A stretch of DNA of 64,000 bases, from contig NZ_CP128474.1 of assembly GCF_030369635.1 (NCBI RefSeq), positions 1,922,001 to 1,986,000 on the forward strand, given 5' to 3'. The stretch is from Microbacterium arborescens (lineage in GTDB: Bacteria > Actinomycetota > Actinomycetes > Actinomycetales > Microbacteriaceae). Under the pieces are notes generated by a model, which worked only from the letters and a program-made list of their open reading frames with translations, was not told the origin of the DNA and ran no database searches. The position numbers and the translations under genes are program-made. Shown piece by piece: positions 18,071-31,154 of this stretch. Every line of letters begins with the position of its first letter. The stretch's first letter is position 1.

Positions 18071-18116
18071 GTCAACCCTAGATTGACACGCGGCCTGTCG
18101 TCAACACAAAGTTGAC
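18071..18116 (-). promoter_or_regulatory. Two palindromic operator-like sites and promoter
   Basis: Site 1: GTCAA (18071-18075) / TTGAC (18083-18087). Site 2: GTCAAC (18100-18105) / GTTGAC (18111-18116) with 5 nt between. Centres are 29 bp apart. On the minus strand site 2 supplies a -35-like TTGACG (18105-18100) and TCTAGG lies 16 nt downstream as a weak -10, so a protein bound here would block transcription of the membrane/HTH operon. Confidence 0.55.
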
Positions 18117-18129
18117 AGCAGAGCGATGA

Positions 18130-19413
18130 TCAGTCGATGGGTCGCGGATCCGCCGAGCGGATGTCCTCTCCTGTGCGCATCGTGACGAAACCGGCGTAGC
18201 CGTCGGCCGCGGCGCGCTCCAGAAGCGCCTTGAGGTTCTTCGGGCGCTGTTCGAGACGCACCCGCGCACCGCCGGCGACGAGGTGCGCCTTCGCGGCGAG
18301 CAGCTCGGGCAGCGGAACATCGCGATCGTGGACGAGCACGAGACCGTCTCGGTCGTCGCCCGCGCCCGCGCCCAGCAGATCGACGAGACGCTCGAACCCG
18401 AGCGAGAAGCCCACGGCGGGCACCTCCGCCCCCAGGAAGCGGCCGATCATGCCGTCGTAGCGACCGCCCCCGCCGAGCGAGTACGACACCGATGGGTGCG
18501 CGAGCTCGAAGATCGTGCCCGTGTAGTAGCCCATGCCGCGCACGAGGAACGGATCGAAGACGAGCGGAACGTCGTCCGTTCCACCGCGCGCCGCGCGCAC
18601 GGCGTCTCCGATGCCCACGAGGTGCGCGATCACGTCGTCGCCCACGCCCTCCGGAAGGCGCGCTCGGATGCCGTCGGCGTCATACCCCGCGGCATCCGTC
18701 TGCGGGCGACGGAGGAACGCCTCGAAGGCGTCTGCGGCTGCCGGGGTCGCACCTCGCTCACGCAACTCCGCCACGACGCCGTCGGCACCGAGCTTGTCGA
18801 GCTTGTCGATCGTGATGAGCACGCCGGGACGCTCGGACTCGGCGAACCCGAACGTGGCGAGCATCGCGTCGAGCACCCGCCGATCGTTGATGCGTATCGT
18901 TGCTCCGGCCAGTCCGAGAGCCTCGAGCGCGTCGAGGCTCGCCGTCATCAGCTCGGCCTCCGCACGCGGGCTCGCGTCTCCGATGATGTCGATGTCGCAC
19001 TGCACGAACTGCCGGTAGCGACCCTTCTGCGGCCGCTCGGCGCGCCATACCGGCGCGATCTGAATCGCGCGGAACACCGTGGGAAGTTCGGCGCGGTGCG
19101 AAGCGTAGAACCGGGCGAGCGGCACGGTGAGGTCGTAGCGGAGACCGAGGTCGGTCAGCGACGCGGGGTCGTCGGCTGCGGCGCGGATGCCGTCGGCGTC
19201 GAGCCCTCGCGCCAGGACGTTGTAGGCGAGCTTCTCGTTGTCGCCGCCGATGCCGGCGTGCAGGCGGCCGTACTCCTCCATGACGGGCGTTTCGATCTCG
19301 TCGAAGCCGTGGGCGCGGTAGCGCTGACGGACGACGGCGAGGACGCGCTCGCGGCGGGCTTTGTCGGCGGGGAGGAAGTCGCGCATGCCGCGCGGCGGAT
19401 TCACGGTGGGCAC
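18130..19413 (-). CDS. hisS: Histidine-tRNA ligase
   Basis: 427 residues from GTG 19413 (GTG 19404 is an alternative). A class II aminoacyl-tRNA synthetase. Motif 1 (PPRGMRDFLP, TPVMEEYGRLHAG), motif 2 (FRAIQIAPVWRAERPQKGRYRQFVQ split across two lines) and motif 3 (VGFSLGFERL) are present, along with the histidine-specific LVRGMGYYTGTIFE and SLGGGGRYDGMIG loops, then an anticodon-binding domain (from about 335). Starts 4 nt after the mazG stop, so co-transcribed with it. Confidence 0.96.
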   Translation of the reverse strand: MPTVNPPRGMRDFLPADKARRERVLAVVRQRYRAHGFDEIETPVMEEYGRLHAGIGGDNEKLAYNVLARGLDADGIRAAADDPASLTDLGLRYDLTVPLARFYASHRAELPTVFRAIQIAPVWRAERPQKGRYRQFVQCDIDIIGDASPRAEAELMTASLDALEALGLAGATIRINDRRVLDAMLATFGFAESERPGVLITIDKLDKLGADGVVAELRERGATPAAADAFEAFLRRPQTDAAGYDADGIRARLPEGVGDDVIAHLVGIGDAVRAARGGTDDVPLVFDPFLVRGMGYYTGTIFELAHPSVSYSLGGGGRYDGMIGRFLGAEVPAVGFSLGFERLVDLLGAGAGDDRDGLVLVHDRDVPLPELLAAKAHLVAGGARVRLEQRPKNLKALLERAAADGYAGFVTMRTGEDIRSADPRPID

Positions 19414-19417
19414 CGGC

Positions 19418-20077
19418 CTATTCTTCCAGGTCGGCGGAGCCGCGACCGGCGCCCTCCGCGTCGCGGATCTCGCCATCGAGCGCGCGCAGTCGTTCGCGCA
19501 GAGCCCGCTCGGCGTCCCAGCCCTGGGCGCGGGCGTGCGAGACGAGTGCGAGGAGCGCGTCGCCGAGTTCGGCCTCGTCGGCGGGTGGTTCCGCGCGGAG
19601 CAGCGGTGCCGCCGACAGGATGGACGCCGACTTGCCGAGCATCTTCTGGGCCAGAGCGAGTGTCGGCATGTGGACGGACACTCCGTCGAGGACGCTCCTG
19701 CGCGTGCGCTTCTCGGCCGCCTTCGCCGCGTTCCAGAGCACCAGCACCTGCTCGGGCGTCTCGGCCGTCTCGTCGCCGAAGACATGAGGATGCCGACGCA
19801 CCATCTTCTCCGTGAGGCCGCGCGCGACGTCGTCGATGTCGAAGGGGTCGGATGCCGAGCGTGATGCGATCTCGGAGTGGAACAGCACCTGCCACAGGAG
19901 GTCGCCGAGCTCCTCGCGCAGATCGTCCGCGGTGCCGGCCTCGACGGCATCCACGACCTCCGCCGACTCCTCGATCAGATAGGGCACGAGGTCGCGGTGG
20001 GAGATTTGCGCCGTCCACACGCATCGGTCGCGCACAGCGCGCATCGTGTCGGCCGCATCGCGCAACGGATCGGACAT
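19418..20077 (-). CDS. mazG: Nucleoside triphosphate pyrophosphohydrolase MazG
   Basis: 219 residues. It hydrolyses canonical and damaged NTPs to NMP and pyrophosphate. The Mg-binding EEXX(12-28)EXXD pattern is present (YLIEESAEVVDAVEAG then REELGDLLWQVLFHSEI), and a second, degenerate half (ELGDALLALVSHARAQGW). Its place between eno/hisS and mfd follows the actinobacterial housekeeping cluster. Divergent from ppc. Confidence 0.93.
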   Translation of the reverse strand: MSDPLRDAADTMRAVRDRCVWTAQISHRDLVPYLIEESAEVVDAVEAGTADDLREELGDLLWQVLFHSEIASRSASDPFDIDDVARGLTEKMVRRHPHVFGDETAETPEQVLVLWNAAKAAEKRTRRSVLDGVSVHMPTLALAQKMLGKSASILSAAPLLRAEPPADEAELGDALLALVSHARAQGWDAERALRERLRALDGEIRDAEGAGRGSADLEE

Positions 20078-20191
20078 CGGACTCCTTCGGACGGGAGTCC
20101 CAGGCTAGTCCGCCGTAACACAACGGGGTCGGGCGGCCCGTGTGTGACCTCCGTGTCAATCGCACCTCCCCGGTGCCAGTAATTTGGAGGC

Positions 20192-24351
<4,160 letters not shown>

Positions 24352-24400
24352 CGCCGCCGGGGGCCCGCGCGGCGTGCGAGCGGGGTTAGGCTTTCACCCC

Positions 24401-25864
24401 GTGCCTGCCGATCCCTCCTCCCCCACGGACCCCGCGCTCACGCGTACCGGAGCGCGCCCGGCAACCGTGTCGATGCTCACCCTGTCGACCTTCGTCATCG
24501 GCTCGATGGTGGGAGCGGGGGTGTTCTCGCTCCCCGCCGGGTTCGCGGCCGAGACCGGAGTCGCCGGGACGCTCGTCGCATGGGCGGTCGCGGGCGGGGG
24601 CATGCTCGCGCTCGCCTTCGCGTTCCAGCTGCTCGCCAATCGCAGGCCGGATCTCGACGCAGGCGTCTACAGCTACGCACGAGCAGGCTTCGGCCGTTAT
24701 CTCGGATACTTCTCGGCCTTCGGATACTGGGCCAGTGCGTGCGCGGGCAACGTCTTCTACTGGGTGTTCATCACCTCGACCCTGGGCGCGGTCTTCCCCG
24801 CCCTCGGCGCGGGCGACACGATCGCCGCCGTGGCGGTGTCGTCGGCCGGGCTCTGGCTCTTCTTCATCCTGATCCGCCGGGGCGTCCGCTCCGCTGCCGC
24901 CGTGAACCGCGTCGTCAGCATCGCCAAGACGCTCCCGATCGTCGTGTTCGTCGTCCTCTGCGCGACAGTCTTCGATCCCGCGGTGTTCGCCGCGAACTGG
25001 GCGGGACCGGCGGGAGCCCCCCTGTGGGACCAGATCCGCGCCACGATGCTCGTCACCGTCTTCGTCTTCATCGGCCTCGAAGGGGCCAGCGTCAACTCTC
25101 GCCACGCCCGCTCGCGGCGCGACGTCGGACGCGCCACGCTCCTCGGCTTCCTCAGCGTGCTCGCGGTCTTCGCCTCAGTGACGATCGTCTCGTTCGGGGT
25201 GCTGCCGCGTGAGCAGATCGCGGCGCTCGCGGAGCCGTCTCTGGGCGGAGTCCTGGAGACGATCGTGGGACCGGCGGGGGCGGTGTTCATCGGCGCCTCG
25301 CTCATCGTCGCTGTGCTCGGCGCCTATCTCTCGTGGACGCTCATGGCGGCCGAGGTCCTCCTGGAGGCCTCGCGGTCCGGCGATCTGCCGGCGTTCCTCT
25401 CGCGCACCAACGCCGAGGACACCCCGGTCGGTGCGCTCATGCTGTCGACGACGCTGGTGCAGGTGCTGCTGGTGGTCGTCCTGTTCGCCGAGAACGCCTT
25501 CTCGGTGGCACTCGACCTGACGAGCGTGCTCGTGCTGATCCCGTTCGTCCTCTCCGCGGGCTACGCACTGAAGCTCACGCTCACGGGCGAGACGTACCGC
25601 CCGGGCGAGCGGGCGCGCGTGCGCGACCTGCTCGTCGCCGTCATCGCGACGGGTTACACGATCTTCCTTCTGATCGCGGCCGGCGCGCACTACCTGTTGC
25701 TGTCTCTGCTGATCATCGTGCCCGGGACCGCGTTGTTCGCTGCCGCCCGCCGACGCGCGGGGGCACGCGTGTTCACGCGGGCCGAATGGGTCGTTTTCGC
25801 GGCCGCGGTCGCCGGTGCTGTGGCTGCCGTCGTGCTGCTCGCGACGGGCCGGATCAGCATCTGA
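24401..25864 (+). CDS. Basic amino acid/polyamine antiporter (APC/APA family)
   Basis: 487 residues from GTG 24401. About 12 membrane helices. The first helix has the APC signature MLTLSTFVIGSMVGAGVFSLP, followed by PDLDAGVYSYARAGFGRYLGYFSAFGYW, which closely resembles arginine/ornithine antiporters (ArcD-type) and lysine permeases of the same family. Substrate therefore probably a basic amino acid, exchange mechanism inferred. No arginine deiminase genes lie nearby. Converges on mfd with 13 bp between. Confidence 0.88.
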   Translation: MPADPSSPTDPALTRTGARPATVSMLTLSTFVIGSMVGAGVFSLPAGFAAETGVAGTLVAWAVAGGGMLALAFAFQLLANRRPDLDAGVYSYARAGFGRYLGYFSAFGYWASACAGNVFYWVFITSTLGAVFPALGAGDTIAAVAVSSAGLWLFFILIRRGVRSAAAVNRVVSIAKTLPIVVFVVLCATVFDPAVFAANWAGPAGAPLWDQIRATMLVTVFVFIGLEGASVNSRHARSRRDVGRATLLGFLSVLAVFASVTIVSFGVLPREQIAALAEPSLGGVLETIVGPAGAVFIGASLIVAVLGAYLSWTLMAAEVLLEASRSGDLPAFLSRTNAEDTPVGALMLSTTLVQVLLVVVLFAENAFSVALDLTSVLVLIPFVLSAGYALKLTLTGETYRPGERARVRDLLVAVIATGYTIFLLIAAGAHYLLLSLLIIVPGTALFAAARRRAGARVFTRAEWVVFAAAVAGAVAAVVLLATGRISI

Positions 25865-25877
25865 CCCGGCCCGACGG

Positions 25878-28800
25878 TCAGGATGTCGCGGACGATGCGG
25901 CCGGCGCAGCGACGGGGAAAAGCTGCTCGAGCAGCTGCCCCGTCCACGCGATCAGGTCGGCGTCGCTGAGCGCAGCGCCACCCGCGGTCGGCAGCGGAAC
26001 CACGAGGGCCTCGCCGCCGGCGAGCAGCTTGGCCTTGGGGTACAGGCGCTGCAGCCGGATGCGCATCGATTCGGGCAGGCGCGCCGGCGCGACCCGCAGA
26101 TTGGGCCCCATCGCGACGACGTCGGTGAGGCCCGATTGGGCAGCCCGTCGGCGCAGACGGGCGACCGCCAGCAGGCCCTCCACTTCCGCGGGCGGACGGC
26201 CGTACCGGTCGGTGAGCTCCTCGACGACGAGATCGATCGCGTCGTCCTTGGCGCTGACGGCTGCCGCCGCCGACAGCTTCTGGTAGGCCTCCAGTCGCAG
26301 CCGCTCGCTGTCGATGTAGTCCTCGGGGATGCGCGCCGCCACGGGCAGCTCGAGCCGCAGCTCTGCCGGGCCGTCGACCTCCTCGCCGCGGAAGGCCGAG
26401 ACGGCCTCGCCGATCATGCGCAGGTAGAGGTCGAATCCGACCCCGGCGATGTGCCCCGCCTGCTCGGCCCCCAGGAGGTTTCCGGCGCCGCGGAGCTCGA
26501 GGTCCTTCAACGCCACCTGCATACCCGAGCCGAGGTCGTTGTTGACGGCGATCGTCTCGAGACGATCCGCGGCGGTCTCGCTCAGCGGCTTGTTCTCGTC
26601 GTACAGGAAGTACGCGTACGCCCGCTCGCGCCCGCGTCCGACGCGGCCGCGCAGCTGGTGCAGCTGACTCAGACCGTACTTGTCGGCGCGGTCGATGATG
26701 ATCGTGTTGGCGTTGGAGATGTCGAGCCCGGTCTCGACGATCGTCGTCGAGACGAGGACGTCGGCGCGACGCTCCCAGAAATCGTCGACGACTTGTTCGA
26801 GCTGGTGCTCGCCCATCTGGCCGTGCGCGACCGCGATACGCGCCTCCGGCACGAGCTCGCCGAGCTGCGCCGCGACGCGCTGAATCGACTGCACGCGGTT
26901 GTGCACGAAGAACACCTGGCCTTCGCGCAGGAGCTCGCGTCGGATGGCGGCGGCGATCTGCTTGTCGCTGCGAGGGCCGACATAGGTGAGGATCGGATGC
27001 CGCTCCTCCGGCGGTGTCGCGAGGGTCGACATCTCGCGGATGCCGGTGACGGCCATCTCGAGTGTGCGCGGAATCGGCGTCGCGCTCATCGCGAGGATGT
27101 CGACGCCCGTCTTCAGCTTCTTCAGCGAGTCCTTGTGCTCGACGCCGAACCGCTGCTCCTCGTCGATGATGAGCAGGCCGAGGTCTTTGAAGGCGACCTT
27201 CTCCGTCAGGATGCGGTGCGTGCCGATGACCATGTCGACGGTGCCGTCGGCGAGTCCCTCGACCGTCTCTCGTGCCTGCTTGGGCGTCTGGAACCTCGAC
27301 AGCGGCCGCACCTTGACGGGGAAGCCCGCGAACCGCTCGGTGAACGTCTCGAGATGCTGCTTCGCGAGGAGCGTGGTCGGGACGAGCATCGCGACCTGCT
27401 TGCCCTCCTGGATCGCCTTGAACGCGGCGCGGACGGCGACCTCGGTCTTGCCGAACCCGACATCGCCCGAGAGCAGACGGTCCATCGGGATCGGCTTCTC
27501 CATGTCGGCCTTGATCTCGTCGATCGTCTGCAGCTGATCCGGCGTCTCTGCGAACGGGAAAGCCTCTTCGAGCTCGCGCTGCCAGGGCGTGTCGGGTCCG
27601 AACGCGTGACCCTTCGACGCCATGCGCGCCGAGTAGAGCTTGACGAGCTCGACGGCGATGTCGCGGACGGCCTTGCGCGCCTTGCCCTTCGCCGCGGCCC
27701 AGTCGCTGCCGCCCATCTTCGAGAGCACCGGTGCCTCGCCGCCGACGTAGCGTGAGAGCTGATCGAGCTGGTCGGTGGGCACGAAGAGCTTGTCGCCGGG
27801 GTAGCCGCGCTTCGCGGGCGCGTACTCGAGCACGAGGTACTCGCGCTGCGTCTTGACCGGGTTGCGCCCGCCGCTCGACACCTCACGCTGCACGAGCTCG
27901 ACGAACTTGCCGATGCCGTGGGTGGAATGGACGACGACATCGCCGGGCTTGAGCTGGAGCGGGTCGACGACGTTGCGTCGCCGCGTCGCGAGCTTCTTCA
28001 CGACGCGGCCGTCGCTGCCGATCGTGCGACCGTAGAACTCGCTCTCGGTCAGGACGGCGAGCTTCGCCTCGTCCGACTCGAAACCGCGCTCGAGCGAGGC
28101 CACGACGCAGACCGCGACGGCCTCCTCGTCGAGTTCGGCGACCCCATCGCTCGTGCGCGCTGCGATACCCCGCTCCGCCAGCACGTCGCGGGCGCGATCG
28201 ACGAGACCGGGACCGGAGGCGCACACCACGACGCGCCAGCCGCGCGCCAACAGGTCGCCGATGTGGGCGGTGGCGCCGTCGACGTTGCCCTGGAACGACG
28301 GCACCGCGCTGCCGACGATGCGCAGGTCGTCGCCGGTGTCGGTCAGCCCTTCGTCAGCGGCATCCGCGGCGCCCGAATCGAACGCGCTGAGCGTCCACCA
28401 CACACCGGAGCGCTCACGCATCGCCTCACGCAGTGCGGGAAGGGTGAGGAAGTCGCCCGAGCCGAGGTCGACGGGGCTGTCGGCCCCGGCCGTCGCCGCG
28501 CTCCACGCGGCCTCGAGGAACTCGCGATTGGTCTCGCCGAGGGTGCGTGCGCGGGTACGCGATCGCTCGGGATCGACGAGAGCGATCGCGGAATCGCGGG
28601 GCAGATAGTCGACGATCGGCACGACGCCTTCCGCCAGCGCGGGCAGGAGAGACTCCATGCCCTCGACGGGGATGCCCTGCGACATCTTCTCGAGCATGCC
28701 CGTCAGACTCGGGAAGGTCGGCGCCATCGCCGCTGCCCGCTCCCGCACGGCGGGTGTCAGCAGCAGTTCGCGCGCCGGAAGCAGCTCGGCCTTCTCGACC

Positions 28801-29477
28801 TCGCCCGGAAGCGAGCGTTGATCGGCGATCGAGAAGGCGCGGATCTGATCGATCTCGTCGCCGAAGAAGTCGATGCGCAGCGGGTGATCGGCTTCGGCCG
28901 GGAAGACGTCGAGGATGCCGCCGCGCACCGCGAACTCGCCGCGTCGCGAGACCATGTCGACCCGATGATAGGCAAGTTCGACGAGCCGGCGGACGACCTG
29001 TTCGAGGTCGCTTCCGCGCGTGCCGACGGACAGCGTCACCGGCTCGGCGTCGGTCAGGCCAGCGGCGAGCGGTTGCAGCGCCGCGCGCACGGATGCCGTG
29101 ATGATCAGCGGGGTGCGGCCGTCGTGCGCGGCCGCGCGGCGGAGCACGGCCAGGCGGCGGCCGACGGTCTCGGGGCTCGGGCTCAGACGCTCGTGCGGCA
29201 GGGTCTCCCACGCGGGGAAGTGGACGATCTCGGCCTCGGGCACGAGGCACTGCAACGCCGCACCGAGCGTCTCGGCCCGGCGGCCCGTGGGCGTGACGGC
29301 GAGGACGACGGCGGGACGTCCGTCGCGACGGCGCTGTTCGAGCAGCGCCGCGAGGAGCGGGGCGTCGAGGCCGTCGGCGAGCGAGTAGTCGACGCTGCCG
29401 AAGGCGCCTGATGTCACCGCCTCCCGGAAGGAGTCAGCCTGCGAAAGGGCGCGCACGATCCCGGGAACTGTCACCAC
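25878..29477 (-). CDS. mfd: Transcription-repair coupling factor Mfd
   Basis: 1199 residues. It displaces RNA polymerase stalled at DNA lesions and recruits UvrA. Order: UvrB-like N-terminal domains (about 1-350), RNA polymerase interaction domain (about 480-560, VVHSTHGIGKFVEL onward), RecG-like translocase with Walker A (SGDVGFGKTEVAVRA), Walker B (DEEQRFG), SATPIPRTLEMA and the helicase VI motif (QLRGRVGRGRERAYAY), then the TRCF C-terminal domain. Complete. Member of the conserved pth-mfd-mazG-eno group. Confidence 0.97.
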   Translation of the reverse strand: MVTVPGIVRALSQADSFREAVTSGAFGSVDYSLADGLDAPLLAALLEQRRRDGRPAVVLAVTPTGRRAETLGAALQCLVPEAEIVHFPAWETLPHERLSPSPETVGRRLAVLRRAAAHDGRTPLIITASVRAALQPLAAGLTDAEPVTLSVGTRGSDLEQVVRRLVELAYHRVDMVSRRGEFAVRGGILDVFPAEADHPLRIDFFGDEIDQIRAFSIADQRSLPGEVEKAELLPARELLLTPAVRERAAAMAPTFPSLTGMLEKMSQGIPVEGMESLLPALAEGVVPIVDYLPRDSAIALVDPERSRTRARTLGETNREFLEAAWSAATAGADSPVDLGSGDFLTLPALREAMRERSGVWWTLSAFDSGAADAADEGLTDTGDDLRIVGSAVPSFQGNVDGATAHIGDLLARGWRVVVCASGPGLVDRARDVLAERGIAARTSDGVAELDEEAVAVCVVASLERGFESDEAKLAVLTESEFYGRTIGSDGRVVKKLATRRRNVVDPLQLKPGDVVVHSTHGIGKFVELVQREVSSGGRNPVKTQREYLVLEYAPAKRGYPGDKLFVPTDQLDQLSRYVGGEAPVLSKMGGSDWAAAKGKARKAVRDIAVELVKLYSARMASKGHAFGPDTPWQRELEEAFPFAETPDQLQTIDEIKADMEKPIPMDRLLSGDVGFGKTEVAVRAAFKAIQEGKQVAMLVPTTLLAKQHLETFTERFAGFPVKVRPLSRFQTPKQARETVEGLADGTVDMVIGTHRILTEKVAFKDLGLLIIDEEQRFGVEHKDSLKKLKTGVDILAMSATPIPRTLEMAVTGIREMSTLATPPEERHPILTYVGPRSDKQIAAAIRRELLREGQVFFVHNRVQSIQRVAAQLGELVPEARIAVAHGQMGEHQLEQVVDDFWERRADVLVSTTIVETGLDISNANTIIIDRADKYGLSQLHQLRGRVGRGRERAYAYFLYDENKPLSETAADRLETIAVNNDLGSGMQVALKDLELRGAGNLLGAEQAGHIAGVGFDLYLRMIGEAVSAFRGEEVDGPAELRLELPVAARIPEDYIDSERLRLEAYQKLSAAAAVSAKDDAIDLVVEELTDRYGRPPAEVEGLLAVARLRRRAAQSGLTDVVAMGPNLRVAPARLPESMRIRLQRLYPKAKLLAGGEALVVPLPTAGGAALSDADLIAWTGQLLEQLFPVAAPAASSATS

Positions 29478-29532
29478 AGAAGCCTACCGCCGGCCGCCGA
29501 CACGGGCGCCTCGCCGTCCTCCGACAGCGCGG

Positions 29533-30114
29533 TCAGCGCGGTGCGTGGAAGCGCTGCTGAGCGGCGAGCAGGCCGTCGCCGACGACCGTCTCGACCGCGT
29601 CGGCCGCATCCGACACGAGGATGCCGAGCGTCTTGCGCTCGGTAGCGGAGAACGGGTCGAGGACCCAGTCGGCCGGATCCTGGACACCCGGGGGCCGGCC
29701 GATCCCGACGCGGACACGCGCGAACTCGGGGGTGCCGAGGGCCTTGGCGATATCACGCACGCCGTTGTGCCCGCCGTGCCCCCCGCCGGTCTTGAGCTTG
29801 ATGGTGTCGAAGGGGATGTCGAGCTCGTCGTGGACGACGACGACGTGATCCGGATCGACGCCGTAGAACGACGCCAGGGCCGCCGCGGGGCCACCCGAGA
29901 CGTTCATGAACGTCTTCGGCTTGGCCAGCACCATCTTGGCCGCGCCGGGACGGAGCCACGACTCCGCAGCCCAAGCGTTGGCCTTGTGCGCGCGCAGCGT
30001 CTCGCCCCGCCGGCTCGCGAGTTCGTCGATGACCATCTGACCGATGTTGTGCCGGGTCGCCTCGTAACGCGGCCCCGGGTTGCCGAGACCGATGATGAGC
30101 CAGGTGTCCGCCAT
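29533..30114 (-). CDS. pth: Peptidyl-tRNA hydrolase
   Basis: 193 residues. It recycles peptidyl-tRNAs dropped from ribosomes. The [17 protein letters not shown] motif carries N12 and catalytic H22; KPKTFMN and [16 protein letters not shown] (the latter with the catalytic Asp) and [12 protein letters not shown] are intact. Lies just downstream of rplY on the same strand, as in most actinobacteria, but separated by a terminator. Confidence 0.97.
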   Translation of the reverse strand: MADTWLIIGLGNPGPRYEATRHNIGQMVIDELASRRGETLRAHKANAWAAESWLRPGAAKMVLAKPKTFMNVSGGPAAALASFYGVDPDHVVVVHDELDIPFDTIKLKTGGGHGGHNGVRDIAKALGTPEFARVRVGIGRPPGVQDPADWVLDPFSATERKTLGILVSDAADAVETVVGDGLLAAQQRFHAPR

Positions 30115-30132
30115 GGCGCGCCTTTCGAACGA

Positions 30133-30167
30133 CGGAGCCCGTCCTCACGAGGTGAGAACGGGCTCCG
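30133..30167 (-). terminator. Terminator hairpin of rplY
   Basis: CGGAGCCCGT (30133-30142) pairs with ACGGGCTCCG (30158-30167); the loop can extend pairing (CTCAC/GTGAG). It lies 13 nt beyond the rplY stop on the minus strand and ahead of pth. Confidence 0.8.
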
Positions 30168-30179
30168 CACGGATGAGTC

Positions 30180-30818
30180 TTACTCGGACTTCGCGTCGCC
30201 CTCGGCCTCGTCCGACTGCTCGGTCGCGGTCGCCTCATCGGCGGCCTCGATCGCGTCGGCGGCGGCGTTCGTCGAAGCAGGAACCGACACGGCGACGACG
30301 AGCGTCTCGGGGTCGGTGATCAGCGCGGCGCCGCGGGGCAGGTTCAGGTCGGCAGCGGTGATGCGCGCGCCGTCCTCGAGGCCCTCGACGTCCACCTCGA
30401 CGCTCTGCGGGATGTGAGTCGCCTCGACCTCGAGCGTGATCGACGACGCATCCTGCGTCGCGATGGTGCCCGAGAAGGGCTCGCCCGTGACGACGACAGG
30501 AACGTCGACCTGGACCTTCTCGCCCTTGTTCACGACGAGGAGGTCGATGTGCTCGATGATCTGGCGCACGGGGTCGCGCTGGACGTCCTTGACGAGGACC
30601 AGCTGCTCCTTGCCGTCGATCGTCAGCTCGATCACCGCGTTGGCGCGGCGGACCAGCAGCAGCATCTGGTGGCCCGGCAGGGCGACGTGCACGGGGTCGG
30701 TGCCGTGGCCGTAGATGACGGCGGGGATCTGGCCAGCGGCACGCAGACGGCGGGCGAAGCCCTTGCCGAAGTTGGTGCGCGTCTCTGCAACGACCTTGGT
30801 GTCGGTCTCGGTGGACAT
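30180..30818 (-). CDS. rplY: 50S ribosomal protein L25 / general stress protein Ctc
   Basis: 212 residues, the long Ctc/TL5 form. The N-terminal L25 domain binding 5S rRNA (about 1-95: TRTNFGKGFARRLRAAGQIPAVIYG, VQRDPVRQIIEHIDLL) is followed by the TL5 beta domain and an acidic C-terminal tail of about 35 residues rich in Ala, Glu and Asp. ATG 30818 is preceded by AAGGAG. The 213-bp upstream gap to the divergent small gene at 31032 holds its promoter but no clear hexamers were identified. Confidence 0.95.
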   Translation of the reverse strand: MSTETDTKVVAETRTNFGKGFARRLRAAGQIPAVIYGHGTDPVHVALPGHQMLLLVRRANAVIELTIDGKEQLVLVKDVQRDPVRQIIEHIDLLVVNKGEKVQVDVPVVVTGEPFSGTIATQDASSITLEVEATHIPQSVEVDVEGLEDGARITAADLNLPRGAALITDPETLVVAVSVPASTNAAADAIEAADEATATEQSDEAEGDAKSE

Positions 30819-31031
30819 GCGTTTCTCCTTGTGGGCCCGAGGGCCGGCTCAGCGGTATGCGGGTTCGACGCGAACGCGAGCGCGTGGAGAGGAAACGTCC
30901 TGCACACACCCTCGTCGATCACGGATCCCGGTTCCCGCACAGCGGGCACGCGGCATCCCTCGCCGAAGTACACCCCCACTCTACCAGCGCTGGGTAGGGT
31001 GGATGAGACGTCGCCTACGCCCGGAGGAAAA

Positions 31032-31154
31032 ATGGATTACGGCTGGTTCTCACACGTGCTTCTGTGGGTCATCGGTGCGATGACGCTCGGCTCGATCGTC
31101 TCCGTCAGCCTCGCGCTGTTCTCGATGGGCCGGCAGGGCTACCGCAAGGGCTGA
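31032..31154 (+). CDS. 40-residue membrane protein
   Basis: Forty residues from ATG 31032, preceded by a strong ribosome site GGAGG (31023-31027). It has one hydrophobic helix (about 7-31, HVLLWVIGAMTLGSIVSVSLALF) and a basic end (GRQGYRKG). Too short for most gene finders but the ribosome site, codon use and membrane helix support it. Its stop lies inside the 3' end of the convergent idnD gene (16-bp tail-to-tail overlap). Function unknown. Confidence 0.65.
   Translation: MDYGWFSHVLLWVIGAMTLGSIVSVSLALFSMGRQGYRKG

Noticed and set aside
24352..24374. CGCCGC/GCGGCG inverted repeat after gdhA as terminator
   Set aside because: Only six pairs with an 11-nt GC-rich loop; too weak to call in this base composition.
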